A stretch of DNA of 64,000 nucleotides from Gammaproteobacteria bacterium (GTDB lineage Bacteria; Pseudomonadota; Gammaproteobacteria; Pseudomonadales; JAUIET01): NCBI GenBank assembly GCA_030429735.1, contig JAUIET010000002.1, positions 666,414 through 730,413 of the forward strand, written 5' to 3'. A program made the translations under genes and the position numbers. Positions 16,480 through 25,428 of this stretch are shown here, in pieces; the first letter of the stretch is position 1, and the number at the start of each line of letters is the position of its first letter. The notes beneath the pieces are model-generated. The model had not been told where the DNA came from and made no database searches. It saw only the letters and a list, made by a program, of their open reading frames with translations.

Positions 16480-18839
16480 TGCAATCGCTGAGTCCATTTC
16501 AGGGTAAAACAACAGAGGTGCCCGGGTCGCTAAACGCTGCGATCAAAGTCGCATTACTGTTGTTTGCTCTAACGGCCTGCAATCAGGGAACGGATTCGGA
16601 TTCACCGCACGGCAACCGGCTAACTGAAAGCAAGCCACTCAGTGGGCCAGTCGAGCCCAGGCCCGCGCAAACACAGTACGTGGGTTCCGCAGAATGTTCG
16701 GGCTGTCACCAACAGGCCGTTGAACAGTGGCAGTCTTCGCACCATGCATTGGCCATGCAAAAAGCAAGCGCTGAAACAGTGCTGGGTGATTTTGATGATC
16801 GCAGGGTAAGTCACCATGGGCAGAAATTTAGCTTCTTTCGCGATCAGCAGCGCTTTTACGTGCGCACCAACAATAAAGAGGGAGAATTGCAAACGTTTGA
16901 AATCGAGTACGCGTTTGGCGTAGAGCCACTGCAGCAGTATCTGATAGATGTAGGCAATGGCGCCTATCAGGCGCTCAGCATGGCCTGGGATTCTCGACCG
17001 GCGGAGCAGGGCGGGCAGCGCTGGTATCACTTATACCCCGATGAAGCCATGCCGCCGTCTGACCCGTTGCACTGGACTCGTTTGCACCAGAACTGGAATT
17101 TTCAGTGTGCCGACTGTCATTCAACAAATGTACAAAAGCGCTATGACGCCAGCTCGCGCAGCTATGACACCCGTTACAGCGAAATTAATGTAGGCTGCGA
17201 ATCCTGTCACGGCCCGGCATCAGAACATCTAGCCTGGGCACGAGCCGCTAACCCCGCCACCCCCACAGTGGGCAGCGCCTTTTCTGAGAATCTGGGTTTT
17301 GCGGTAAAACTTGATTCCACTGCGGTGCAGATTGACAGTTGTGCGCGATGTCATTCGCGACGCAGAGTGATCGCTGAAGAATTTGCGCCGGGTAAAGAAC
17401 TGTATGACCACTATGTGCCCGCGTTACTGGAGCCAGGCCTTTACCATGCTGATGGCCAGATTCTCGAAGAAGTGTACGTATATGGCTCGTTCGTGCAAAG
17501 CAAAATGTATCAAGCAGGAGTTACCTGCAGTAATTGTCACCAGCCGCACAGTGTTGAGCTTCGCCTCGACGGGAATGCAGTGTGTACACAGTGTCATCAA
17601 AGCACGCCGCCGGATGATTTTGCCGGCCTAACAGCGAAGCTCTATGATTCCCCCGAACATCATTTTCATCCCATGGAGAGCGAGGGCGCCCAGTGCAGAC
17701 AATGCCACATGCCCGCGAAAGTCTATATGGGTGTTGACGAGCGTTACGATCATAGCTTTCGAATTCCGCAGCCCGCACACAACGCCAGTATAGACGCCCC
17801 GGATGTGTGTACAGATTGCCACGATGAAAAATCTCGACGCTGGGCACAATCTGTGATTGACGAACACTTCCCGTCGCGCAGTGATAAACACAACTTCGGC
17901 CAGATTTTTCATACCGCACGGCAAGGGCAGCCCGACAATAGTGCACTGAGCGGTATTGTGAATACGCCTACGTTACCCAGTATTGTGCGTGCCTCAGCTA
18001 TTACTCACATGAGCCAGCCTCAGGACGCTGGGTCGTTTGCCGTGGTACGGGCCTCTTTATCATCGGAACATGCCTCCATACGCCTGGCGGCACTTAGTCA
18101 TTTTGAGGCTTTACCCGTTTCTCAACGCTGGCAGTTTGTTTCCCCTTTGTTAGCAGATACAGTGCTGGCCGTGCGTATTGAAGCAGCAAGAATTCTGGCT
18201 GATGCACCGTCGCAGTTTTTGCAGGCGGCAGATCTGCAGCGGCTGGAGAGCGCGCTGAGCGAATTTGTTGCATCACAGACCCTGAATGCTGACCGCCCGG
18301 ATGCGCTAAGTAATCTGGCGTCTGTTGCAGCGCGCCGCGGTGAGACCACCCGGGCCGAAGCCTATTACAGAGAGGCCATAGTGATTGATCCAAGCTGGGT
18401 GCCGGCTTATTTGAATTTGGCCGATCTTTATCGTGGCAGTGGCAGAGACAACGAGGCCGAGCCATTGTTCAAACGCGCTTTGCAACAGCAACAAGGTGTT
18501 GCAGAAACACATCACGCGTATGGCTTGTGGTTGTCTCGTCAAGGACGAAACGACGAGTCTTTGCAACAATTGAGCAAGGCTGCTGCTCTTGGCAGTTCGT
18601 GGCGCTATGCCTACGTGTACGCTATTGGTTTGAACTCTGCAGGAAATTCGGCAAAAGCGGTGGCTGAGCTTGAAAAGCTACTCAGCACGTCGCAGGTAAA
18701 TGCCGAAGTCTTATTTGCACTGGCAACAATACTCAGGGATCAGGGCGATCGAGAGCGGGCGCTGAGTTTTGCATTGATTCTGGCCGAGCGATATCCCACT
18801 GATCAAAGAGCGCCGGGGCTGATTCAGCAATTGCGATAA
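16479..18839 (+). CDS. Eight-haem cytochrome c lipoprotein with TPR repeats
   Basis: A 786-residue lipoprotein: hydrophobic signal VALLLFALTAC with lipobox Cys near residue 34. Eight CxxCH haem c sites follow at about residues 73, 210, 240, 288, 350, 369, 406 and 444 (CSGCH, CADCH, CESCH, CARCH, CSNCH, CTQCH, CRQCH, CTDCH). The region after 500 has HEAT-like helical repeats, and residues about 600-780 are TPRs (PDALSNLASVAARRGETTRA onward). This is a periplasmic or outer-membrane electron-transfer protein of the cytochrome c554/c3-like TPR group. The ORF track start is a TTG; the ATG at 16479 shares its A with the sulfatase stop (TGATG), implying coupled translation. Electron partners and the reason for linkage to a sulfatase are unknown. 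Confidence 0.88.
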   Translation: MQSLSPFQGKTTEVPGSLNAAIKVALLLFALTACNQGTDSDSPHGNRLTESKPLSGPVEPRPAQTQYVGSAECSGCHQQAVEQWQSSHHALAMQKASAETVLGDFDDRRVSHHGQKFSFFRDQQRFYVRTNNKEGELQTFEIEYAFGVEPLQQYLIDVGNGAYQALSMAWDSRPAEQGGQRWYHLYPDEAMPPSDPLHWTRLHQNWNFQCADCHSTNVQKRYDASSRSYDTRYSEINVGCESCHGPASEHLAWARAANPATPTVGSAFSENLGFAVKLDSTAVQIDSCARCHSRRRVIAEEFAPGKELYDHYVPALLEPGLYHADGQILEEVYVYGSFVQSKMYQAGVTCSNCHQPHSVELRLDGNAVCTQCHQSTPPDDFAGLTAKLYDSPEHHFHPMESEGAQCRQCHMPAKVYMGVDERYDHSFRIPQPAHNASIDAPDVCTDCHDEKSRRWAQSVIDEHFPSRSDKHNFGQIFHTARQGQPDNSALSGIVNTPTLPSIVRASAITHMSQPQDAGSFAVVRASLSSEHASIRLAALSHFEALPVSQRWQFVSPLLADTVLAVRIEAARILADAPSQFLQAADLQRLESALSEFVASQTLNADRPDALSNLASVAARRGETTRAEAYYREAIVIDPSWVPAYLNLADLYRGSGRDNEAEPLFKRALQQQQGVAETHHAYGLWLSRQGRNDESLQQLSKAAALGSSWRYAYVYAIGLNSAGNSAKAVAELEKLLSTSQVNAEVLFALATILRDQGDRERALSFALILAERYPTDQRAPGLIQQLR

Positions 18840-18860
18840 ATCGCTACATGCGTTGAGCGG

Positions 18861-20078
18861 TTAAGACCCGGTTGGAACCTCTGAAAAGGGTATGCCTTTG
18901 TCCATGCGAGGTTCCTGCGGTAATTCTAGAACGCGCTCAGCGATAATGTTTGCCATGATTTCATCCGTTCCGCCAGCAATGCGTAAACCGGGTATTCCCA
19001 TGTAGCTTAACTGAAACAGGCCGTTGTACTCGGCGTCCAGTTCAGCATCCCATTGCACACCTTGCTGCTCCAGCAAGTCGATCGCAAACGATGACATATC
19101 TTGCGTTTTTCGCGCACCAACCAGCTTTCCAATCGAGTTTTCCGGTCCCGGCAATTCGCCCTTGGACAATGCTGACAAGGTTCGATACGACGTGTATTTC
19201 AACCCGGCTTCCTCTACGTACCAGCTGGCCAGCTTCGCGCGTACTGCAGAATCTTCTATTGCCGGTTTACCGTCAATATTGACCTGTTGAGCCAGTCTTT
19301 TAAGCGACTTGAAATCTGCTCCGCCACTGCCCGCGCCAATACTTGCACGCTCATTCATTAGCGTTGTCAGTGCAACATGCCAGCCTTGACCAACATCCCC
19401 AAGGCGTTGGCTGTCAGGAATTCGCACATTGGTGAAATAGACTTCGTTGAAGTCAGACGCGCCTGAAATTTGCTTGATCGGTTTTATGTCGATGCCTTCA
19501 CTTTTCATATCGACATAGAAGTAGGTCAGGCCTTTGTGTTTGGCGACAGTTGGGTCAGTGCGCAATACCAAAATCCCCCAGTCGGAATAGTGCGCGCCCG
19601 AGGTCCATATTTTTTGACCATTAACAATCCAGTCATCACCGTCTTTTACTGCTTTGGTGCGTAGTGCTGCCAGGTCAGAGCCACCAGCCGGTTCGCTAAA
19701 CAACTGGCACCAGACTGTCTCGCCACTGGCGAGATCCGGCAAAAAACGCGCTTTGTCCTCTTCGTTTGCCCATGCCATAAGGGTTGGGCCTGCCATGCCC
19801 TGGCCAATGCCAAAGAAACTGCTGGTGTTGGGAAGATCTAGCTTAGCTTCTTCCTGTTGCCATATAACGTGTTCGATAGCAGTGGCATCGCGGCCACCAT
19901 ACGCCTCGGGCCAGCGAATGCATGCCCAACGCGCAGCTGCTTTTTTAGCCTGCCAAAACTTGGCACGTTGCAGATTGCTAAGTCCGCTTAGGTCATTGTC
20001 ATCGGGTATGTTGTTTTCCAGCCAGGTTCTCGCTTCTAAACGAAACGCTGCTTCGGCTTTGCTGTCTTCGAAATCCAT
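18861..20078 (-). CDS. Acyl-CoA dehydrogenase (subunit-like, 405 aa)
   Basis: FAD-dependent acyl-CoA alpha,beta-dehydrogenase. Visible family signatures: WCQLFSEPAGGSDLAALRTKA (flavin/substrate motif), WIVNGQKIWTSGAHYSDWG and the C-terminal GLRIAGGTDEIMANIIAERVL. It starts 10 nt after the stop of another acyl-CoA dehydrogenase, so the two are co-transcribed. Adjacent, dissimilar pairs like this commonly form heteromeric dehydrogenases acting on bulky substrates such as steroid side-chain or terpenoid acyl-CoAs. The usual catalytic Glu of the classical enzymes was not located in this subunit's C-terminal motif (GGTDE instead of EGTSE). It converges with the multihaem cytochrome gene, 21 nt away. 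Substrate unknown. Confidence 0.88.
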   Translation of the reverse strand: MDFEDSKAEAAFRLEARTWLENNIPDDNDLSGLSNLQRAKFWQAKKAAARWACIRWPEAYGGRDATAIEHVIWQQEEAKLDLPNTSSFFGIGQGMAGPTLMAWANEEDKARFLPDLASGETVWCQLFSEPAGGSDLAALRTKAVKDGDDWIVNGQKIWTSGAHYSDWGILVLRTDPTVAKHKGLTYFYVDMKSEGIDIKPIKQISGASDFNEVYFTNVRIPDSQRLGDVGQGWHVALTTLMNERASIGAGSGGADFKSLKRLAQQVNIDGKPAIEDSAVRAKLASWYVEEAGLKYTSYRTLSALSKGELPGPENSIGKLVGARKTQDMSSFAIDLLEQQGVQWDAELDAEYNGLFQLSYMGIPGLRIAGGTDEIMANIIAERVLELPQEPRMDKGIPFSEVPTGS

Positions 20079-20088
20079 AATATTCTCC

Positions 20089-21204
20089 TTACACCGCTAC
20101 CGGGTCTGATGCGCTGATCAATTTTTCCTGCCACTGTCGTTCGCTACCGATCAGCACTGCCAAGGCCTTGGATCTTCGGTAGAAGAACTGGCAATCAAAC
20201 TCCCAGGTATACCCCATGCCTCCGTGAGTTTGAATGTTTTCTTTAGACGCATAGTAGTAAGCCTGACAACTACCCACGCGCGCAGTAGCAGCGGCCAACG
20301 GCAATTCTTCAGCATCTGAATTTAACGCCCATGCGCCAAAATAGGCGTTTGAGCGCGCCAGCGTATTCTTGACGTACATCTCGGCTAATTTGTGTTTTAT
20401 CGCCTGAAATGAGCCAATCGGACGACCAAACGCATAGCGCTGCACGGCGTAGTTTTTCGCCATTTCCAAACAGGTTTCCGCGCCACCCAGCTGTTCCCAG
20501 GCGTACAACACGGCCGCTCGATCTAACAGCGCGTTCAAAAGATCCCGACCTTGCCCGATTTCCCCAAGCAGTTCACAGCTGGCATCTGCAAAGTGGACGT
20601 CTGCGTAATTCAGGCTCGGGTCAAGAGTGCGAATTGTCTCGGCAGTGACCCCTGAATCGCTTGTATCAACAAGATACAGGCTGGCGCCTTCGCCACTGTC
20701 GCTTGCCGCCAGTACGCAGATAAGAGATGCGATATTGCCATTTGCTACTGCGCATTTTTTGCCAGTGAGGGTGTCTTTGCTGACGGTCGTGGAGAGTGAG
20801 GCGGCATCAGTTTCTCCAGGGCCTTCAGCGTAGGCCAGGGTACCAATGGCTTTACCTTCTGCCAGCAGCGGTAACCATTTCTTTTTCTGAGACTCAGAGC
20901 CAGCCGCCATAATTGCTTCAGTGGCCAGATACACGGAAGACCCAAACGGTAGAGGCGCGCAGGCTCGCCCCATTTCTTCAGCAATAACAACCAATTCCAA
21001 ATAGGAAAGGCCAAGGCCGCCATACTCTTCCGGAATGACGGTAGCTGTCCAGCCCATCTCGCAGACTTTATTCCAGAGTTGCTCCGCGTACAGCGCGTCT
21101 CCCTCCAGCACCTCTCGTACGACCGAGCTGGAGCAGTGTTCACCCAAAAAACTCCTGGCCTGGTCCCGAATGAGATGCTGATCGTCGTCAAATTCAAAGT
21201 TCAT
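20089..21204 (-). CDS. Acyl-CoA dehydrogenase (subunit-like, 371 aa)
   Basis: First gene of a two-gene acyl-CoA dehydrogenase operon, 371 residues. The N-terminal helical domain MNFEFDDDQHLIRDQARSFL is typical, with IPEEYGGLGLSYLELVVIAE downstream. The middle beta-domain is divergent: the usual TEPGAGSD motif is replaced by AEGPGETDAASL. The C-terminal domain carries RYAFGRPIGSFQAIKHKLAE and ENIQTHGGMGYTWEFDCQFF. A weak FAD/substrate motif in one partner and a stronger one in the other is what two-component alpha2beta2 dehydrogenases show. The promoter region shared with sulfatase 2 contains an 8-bp inverted repeat. Substrate is unknown. Confidence 0.87.
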   Translation of the reverse strand: MNFEFDDDQHLIRDQARSFLGEHCSSSVVREVLEGDALYAEQLWNKVCEMGWTATVIPEEYGGLGLSYLELVVIAEEMGRACAPLPFGSSVYLATEAIMAAGSESQKKKWLPLLAEGKAIGTLAYAEGPGETDAASLSTTVSKDTLTGKKCAVANGNIASLICVLAASDSGEGASLYLVDTSDSGVTAETIRTLDPSLNYADVHFADASCELLGEIGQGRDLLNALLDRAAVLYAWEQLGGAETCLEMAKNYAVQRYAFGRPIGSFQAIKHKLAEMYVKNTLARSNAYFGAWALNSDAEELPLAAATARVGSCQAYYYASKENIQTHGGMGYTWEFDCQFFYRRSKALAVLIGSERQWQEKLISASDPVAV

Positions 21205-21257
21205 AGCTATGTGATGCCTCAGTCAATCGCGCTGTAGTAAATAACGTTTTTCCATAT

Positions 21258-21286
21258 TGTGCAAGGTGCTAGCCATGGCTTGCACA
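21258..21286. promoter_or_regulatory. Operator-like inverted repeat between dehydrogenase pair and sulfatase 2
   Basis: TGTGCAAG-N13-CTTGCACA is a perfect 8-bp-arm inverted repeat in the 244-nt divergent region, 54 nt before the dehydrogenase start. Arm length and dyad symmetry fit a repressor site. No regulator gene is adjacent, so the protein is unknown. Confidence 0.35.
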
Positions 21287-21448
21287 GATTGGTGTGCGGA
21301 CGGCACTCCAAACATATTCTGTTCGAGTTGTCAGATGAACAAGCGTCAATGGCAAAGCGGTAGTTCGCAAGCAAACTCTGGGAGATAATGGCGGCAGACC
21401 GACCTCTCTGAGTGAGATAGAACCCTGGCAAGCTCGACGGATAACACT

Positions 21449-22999
21449 ATGCAATACCCTGTACGCTGGAACACGTTGTTTGGATTAGCGCTCTCAATCC
21501 TGTTTCTGGGCAGCGCAGGTATTGCGATGGCCGCGGATAAGCCAAATATTCTGGTTATTTGGGGTGATGATATAGGCTGGTCCAACCTCAGTGCTTATCA
21601 CCGCGGGATGCTGGGCGGTGAAACACCGAACATCGATCGGATTGCCAATGAAGGTGCCCTGTTCACAGATTACTACGGCGAGCAAAGCTGTACTGCTGGA
21701 CGAAGTGCGTTCATCACTGGTCAACACCCGCTGCGCACCGGTTTATTGAAAGTTGGATTGCCCGGTGCTGATATTGGTTTGCGGGCCGAAGATCCGACGA
21801 TTGCCGAATTGTTAAAACCACACGGCTATGCGACTGGCCAGTTTGGCAAAAATCATCTGGGCGACAAAGACGAATTTCTGCCAAGCAATCATGGTTTTGA
21901 TGAGTTTCTGGGTAATCTTTATCACCTCAATGCCGAAGAAGAACCGGAAACCTATTTCTATCCAAAAGACCCCGAATTCCATAAACGCTTTGCGCCCAGA
22001 GGTGTGATTCATTCCTACGCCGACGGGCGAATCGAAGATACCGGCCCACTGACGCGCAAGCGCATGGAAACCGTCGATCAGGAGTTCACCAACGCTGCAC
22101 TCAAATTTATGGACAAATCGGCCGGTGAGGGCAAGCCGTTTTTTGTTTGGTTTAACGCAACCCGCATGCACGTTTGGACACGTCTTGCGCCAAAATGGCA
22201 AGGCAGTAGCGGCCATGGTTTGTACGCAGATGGCCTAAAGGAGCATGATTTCCATGTGGGCCAGTTACTCGACAAGCTCGACGAACTGGGCATTGCAGAC
22301 AATACAATTGTGGTGTACTCCACTGACAATGGCTCTCAAACCGGTACCTATCCAGACGGCGGGGCAGAGCCATTTCGAGGGGAGAAAGGGTCAACCTGGG
22401 AAGGTGGATTTAGAGTACCTGCCTTGATTCGCTGGCCGGGTGTGGTTGAAAAGAAACGCGTAATAAACGACATTTTCTCGCATCAAGACTGGTTACCCAC
22501 TTTTTTGGCGGCCGCGGGCGAGCCGGGCATTGTCCAGAAATTGAAGCAAGGTCATCAAGCAGGTGGGCGAACTTATAAAGTGCATTTGGATGGCTTCGAC
22601 CAAACTGCATTGTTATCGGCTAAAGGGAAAGGAAAAAGAGAAAATATATTCTACTTCGATGATAACGCCCAGCTAAACGCCATGCGCTGGAACGATTGGA
22701 AGATACATTTTGCGTTTCAGATGGACGGCTGGAGTGGCCCCAGGGAGGCGCTTAATTTCCCGCGGGTGATCAATCTTCGCAGCGACCCCTACGAAACGTC
22801 AATTGACTCGGGGCTGTATGCTCGGTTCTTCGGTGATAATTTGTGGCTGTTCGTTCCTACCCAACAAGAAGTTGGCAAGTGGCTGGCGACATTTCGCCAG
22901 TTTCCACCCCGTCAAGCCACGGCGAGTTTCTCTATTGATCGATTGATGACGCAAATGCAGCAGTCTCTTGCCAGGGGTAGAGGGGCCGTTCGTCGCTGA
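21449..22999 (+). CDS. Secreted arylsulfatase-type sulfatase (copy 2)
   Basis: Type I sulfatase of 516 residues with signal peptide (TLFGLALSILFLGSAGIAMA). KPNILVIWGDDIG starts the mature enzyme, the formylglycine motif CTAGR has its Cys at about residue 81, and FGKNHLGDKDEFLPSNHGF and VVYSTDNGSQTG are active-site segments. It aligns with the sulfatase at 14950 along nearly its whole length, diverging mainly after about residue 390, so the two are paralogs. It is monocistronic here, divergent from the acyl-CoA dehydrogenase pair, and followed by the CBS-GGDEF gene. The different C-terminal part suggests a different sulfated substrate. Confidence 0.9.
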   Translation: MQYPVRWNTLFGLALSILFLGSAGIAMAADKPNILVIWGDDIGWSNLSAYHRGMLGGETPNIDRIANEGALFTDYYGEQSCTAGRSAFITGQHPLRTGLLKVGLPGADIGLRAEDPTIAELLKPHGYATGQFGKNHLGDKDEFLPSNHGFDEFLGNLYHLNAEEEPETYFYPKDPEFHKRFAPRGVIHSYADGRIEDTGPLTRKRMETVDQEFTNAALKFMDKSAGEGKPFFVWFNATRMHVWTRLAPKWQGSSGHGLYADGLKEHDFHVGQLLDKLDELGIADNTIVVYSTDNGSQTGTYPDGGAEPFRGEKGSTWEGGFRVPALIRWPGVVEKKRVINDIFSHQDWLPTFLAAAGEPGIVQKLKQGHQAGGRTYKVHLDGFDQTALLSAKGKGKRENIFYFDDNAQLNAMRWNDWKIHFAFQMDGWSGPREALNFPRVINLRSDPYETSIDSGLYARFFGDNLWLFVPTQQEVGKWLATFRQFPPRQATASFSIDRLMTQMQQSLARGRGAVRR

Positions 23000-23115
23000 A
23001 GTTGTCTGTTTTTTGCTCATGTGCGGCCGGTCACACCAAGGTGTCAAAATATTGACTGTAATTTGTACAGCAATAACGAGCACGCCAGCAGGCGGCCAAC
23101 ATAAGAGCGACTATC

Positions 23116-24096
23116 ATGCAAGACATCTGCGTTTCCGAGTTAATGACACACGGCGTCATCCACGTCGATAAGCAGGCCACGCTGCGCGATGTGGTATCGA
23201 TCATGGCTGAGCACACAATATCGTGTCAGATGATCCTGGAAGATGGGCGACCGCTTGGCATCATCACCGAGCGCGATATGGCAGGCTTACTGCTCGAGAT
23301 TGCAAACCATCGAGCATCACTGGATTGCAAAGCGAGCCAGTTTATGTCGACGCCGGTGGTCACGGTTAATGAGCGGGACAGTTTGTACGATGCCATTTTA
23401 CTGTCTAACACCCACAATATTCGTCACCTGCCTGTGGTCGATGAACTGGGGCGTGCCAAGGGTGTGATCACACAGTCTGATATTGCCGAGGCGCATTTTC
23501 AAGTTGCTGCCCTGCAAGCGGAACTGATAGAGCAATGCGTGCTGGAACAAACCAGTGATCTTGAGGAACAAAATGCAGAGCTGCGGGCACTTTCTTTTGA
23601 AGATGCGCTAATGGAAATTGGCAATCGAGCGGCGATGGAGGCGGATCTTGCACGAACTCATGCGCAGGCCCTGCGTTATGGGCGTCAATATTGTACGGCC
23701 TTGCTCGATATAGATTTCTTCAAAAAATACAATGACCACTATGGACACAGCGCGGGTGACGAGGTGCTTCGTACCATCGCGCGTATATTGCGCAACTGCA
23801 TGCGCTCCACGGACCGTATATACCGCTACGGTGGTGAGGAAATACTGGTCATACTCGCCGATTCGGACGTACAAGGGGCGTATAAATTTATGCACAGAGC
23901 GATAAAATCGGTCGCGGAATTTGGGATTCCGCATTGTGCAAGTCCTTACGGTGTTTTGACGGGCAGTGCCGGTGTTGCGTCGGCGATTGAGCGTGGCCAA
24001 TGCCGGCCAAAGTGGCAAGACGTGGTAATTGCTGCCGACCAGGCTATGTACGAGTCAAAAAACATCAGCCGTAATACCGTATCCATCGCCGCTTGA
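23116..24096 (+). CDS. CBS-pair diguanylate cyclase (GGDEF)
   Basis: Cytoplasmic c-di-GMP synthase candidate, 326 residues. Two CBS motifs fill residues 1-125 (VSELMTHGVIHVDKQATLRD and ASQFMSTPVVTVNERDSLYD), implying control by an adenine nucleotide. A short charged helix links to the GGDEF domain (about 160-320). The active site reads GGEEI instead of GGDEF: Glu at position 3 is common in active cyclases, while Ile for the final Phe is unusual. RSTD lies five residues upstream and is a textbook RxxD inhibitory I-site. HYGHSAGDEVLR carries the substrate-binding segment. It converges with an HDOD gene across a long hairpin. Confidence 0.88.
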   Translation: MQDICVSELMTHGVIHVDKQATLRDVVSIMAEHTISCQMILEDGRPLGIITERDMAGLLLEIANHRASLDCKASQFMSTPVVTVNERDSLYDAILLSNTHNIRHLPVVDELGRAKGVITQSDIAEAHFQVAALQAELIEQCVLEQTSDLEEQNAELRALSFEDALMEIGNRAAMEADLARTHAQALRYGRQYCTALLDIDFFKKYNDHYGHSAGDEVLRTIARILRNCMRSTDRIYRYGGEEILVILADSDVQGAYKFMHRAIKSVAEFGIPHCASPYGVLTGSAGVASAIERGQCRPKWQDVVIAADQAMYESKNISRNTVSIAA

Positions 24097-24182
24097 CAGT
24101 AATGAGCAGTGATGACGAATCAATTATTGTGAATCAATGATGGTGCTGGAAGCGTCGGATGCCAAATGTATCATGGGAGATT

Positions 24183-24218
24183 CCAGAAACCCGAATCGTG
24201 GGTTTTTCGGGTTTCTGG
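24183..24218. terminator. Hairpin between convergent GGDEF and HDOD genes
   Basis: CCAGAAACCCGA (24183-24194) and TCGGGTTTCTGG (24207-24218) form a perfect 12-bp stem with a 12-nt loop between two convergent genes. There is no T-tract after either arm, so it is probably a transcript-end hairpin or a rho-assisted terminator, not a classical intrinsic one. Confidence 0.5.
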
Positions 24219-24275
24219 TGGATCAGTTGCCGGTGCATGCCACGCGCTTTGCTGACCAGGCGCAGCAGAGTGATG

Positions 24276-25145
24276 TTACCTGAACGCGCTGATGATGGTT
24301 TGAATTTCTTCATCGTTGTCGACAATCAGATCTAACCAATTCGGCTTGCTGCAACTGTGCAGATCTTCCGGAATTTTCGAAAACGCAGCCAGCGACTCCA
24401 GTTCTGGAAGAAGCGGCTCTTCACTGGTTAATTGAACAGTAGAGTACAGTGCAAGGTTTGCGATATCGAGCAGATTAAGCTCTTCGTTCCAGCTCAGGTC
24501 CCATTGGCCGCAATCGTTAACCAGGTCGACAATCGTGCTGTCGATGCCCCATTTCGTTAATGCGGCTGAACCAAGGCGCTTGCTGTATTGACGGCACATT
24601 TGAAAGTACACCTGAGTATCCGGTGTTTCTGATGCTTCCATCATTGCGGACAGAACTGACAGAGAGCCCACTTCACTGAGTAGCATCGCCATTTGCACCT
24701 GTTCCACGGGCCGGTACTTCAGTTTCTGAGCAAGAAAACTGGCCACACTGGTCTTAACGATCAAGCGCTCCCATGTGTGCTCGAACAACTCTTTCGCGAT
24801 GGGGCTGTTTAGCTCGACCATATTACGTGTACTGTGAATCATCACCAGGCTGCTGGTAGCCGAAAACCCAAGCAGACCAACTACGTCGGCCAGCGTTTTA
24901 GGTGGTACCGGTCGCCGATAGATCGGGCTGGACGCCGCCTTAACGAGGTAGGCAGTGAGCGCGGGGTCTTTGGCAATGATAGCGGTTAGCGATTCACAAG
25001 TAGTGTTCTCTTCCGAAATGGCCACTCGTACATCAATGGCGATGTCTGGCATGCTGGGCAGACGAAGATCGTCATTCAGCACGCGGTCCAGCACTTCTTG
25101 AAACAGGACTTGCAGGTTGGCTTCGGGCGGCAATGCGGCAGTCAT
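24276..25145 (-). CDS. HDOD domain signalling protein
   Basis: HDOD domain protein of 289 residues. The opening LQVLFQEVLDRVLNDDLRLPSMPDIAIDVR is the usual HDOD entry helix. The body contains NTTCESLTAIIAKDPALTAYLVKAAS and RYRPVEQVQMAMLLSEVGSL-like segments found across the family; the metal-binding His-Asp of true HD phosphohydrolases is not present. HDOD proteins commonly accompany c-di-GMP proteins and regulate signalling or stress responses without known catalysis. It converges with the CBS-GGDEF gene. The 283-nt upstream region holds a CRP-like site. Specific function unknown. Confidence 0.85.
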   Translation of the reverse strand: MTAALPPEANLQVLFQEVLDRVLNDDLRLPSMPDIAIDVRVAISEENTTCESLTAIIAKDPALTAYLVKAASSPIYRRPVPPKTLADVVGLLGFSATSSLVMIHSTRNMVELNSPIAKELFEHTWERLIVKTSVASFLAQKLKYRPVEQVQMAMLLSEVGSLSVLSAMMEASETPDTQVYFQMCRQYSKRLGSAALTKWGIDSTIVDLVNDCGQWDLSWNEELNLLDIANLALYSTVQLTSEEPLLPELESLAAFSKIPEDLHSCSKPNWLDLIVDNDEEIQTIISAFR

Positions 25146-25348
25146 TTGTAATTCCTTTTTGATGGGTGTGTTATCCGTTACAACACAGCATGGCGCTGGT
25201 TAATATATAGCCTAGGTGGGCATGGCCAGCTTGCAAAGCTGACGCGCTGAATATGCGCTTGCAAACTCAAAAAACGAGCACTGCGTCGCTAAACGAGCGT
25301 CGCATAACGCTATTCAATGCGCTGCCGTGTAAGCATAAGAGCGGTTTC

Positions 25349-25364
25349 TGTGCGCTAAATCACA
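25349..25364. promoter_or_regulatory. CRP-like site and hairpin upstream of the HDOD gene
   Basis: TGTGC-GCTAAA-TCACA matches the CRP consensus TGTGA-N6-TCACA at nine of ten conserved positions. It sits inside the dyad TTCTGTG-N8-CACAGAA. It lies 204 nt before the HDOD start and 65 nt after the stop of the crotonase gene on the same strand. Distance from the start is long, so function is uncertain. Confidence 0.35.
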
Positions 25365-25428
25365 GAACAGTATGGCCGCTATAGGTCGAATAACTGCACT
25401 GCCGATGGCTTAGCACTGGCGCAATGCG

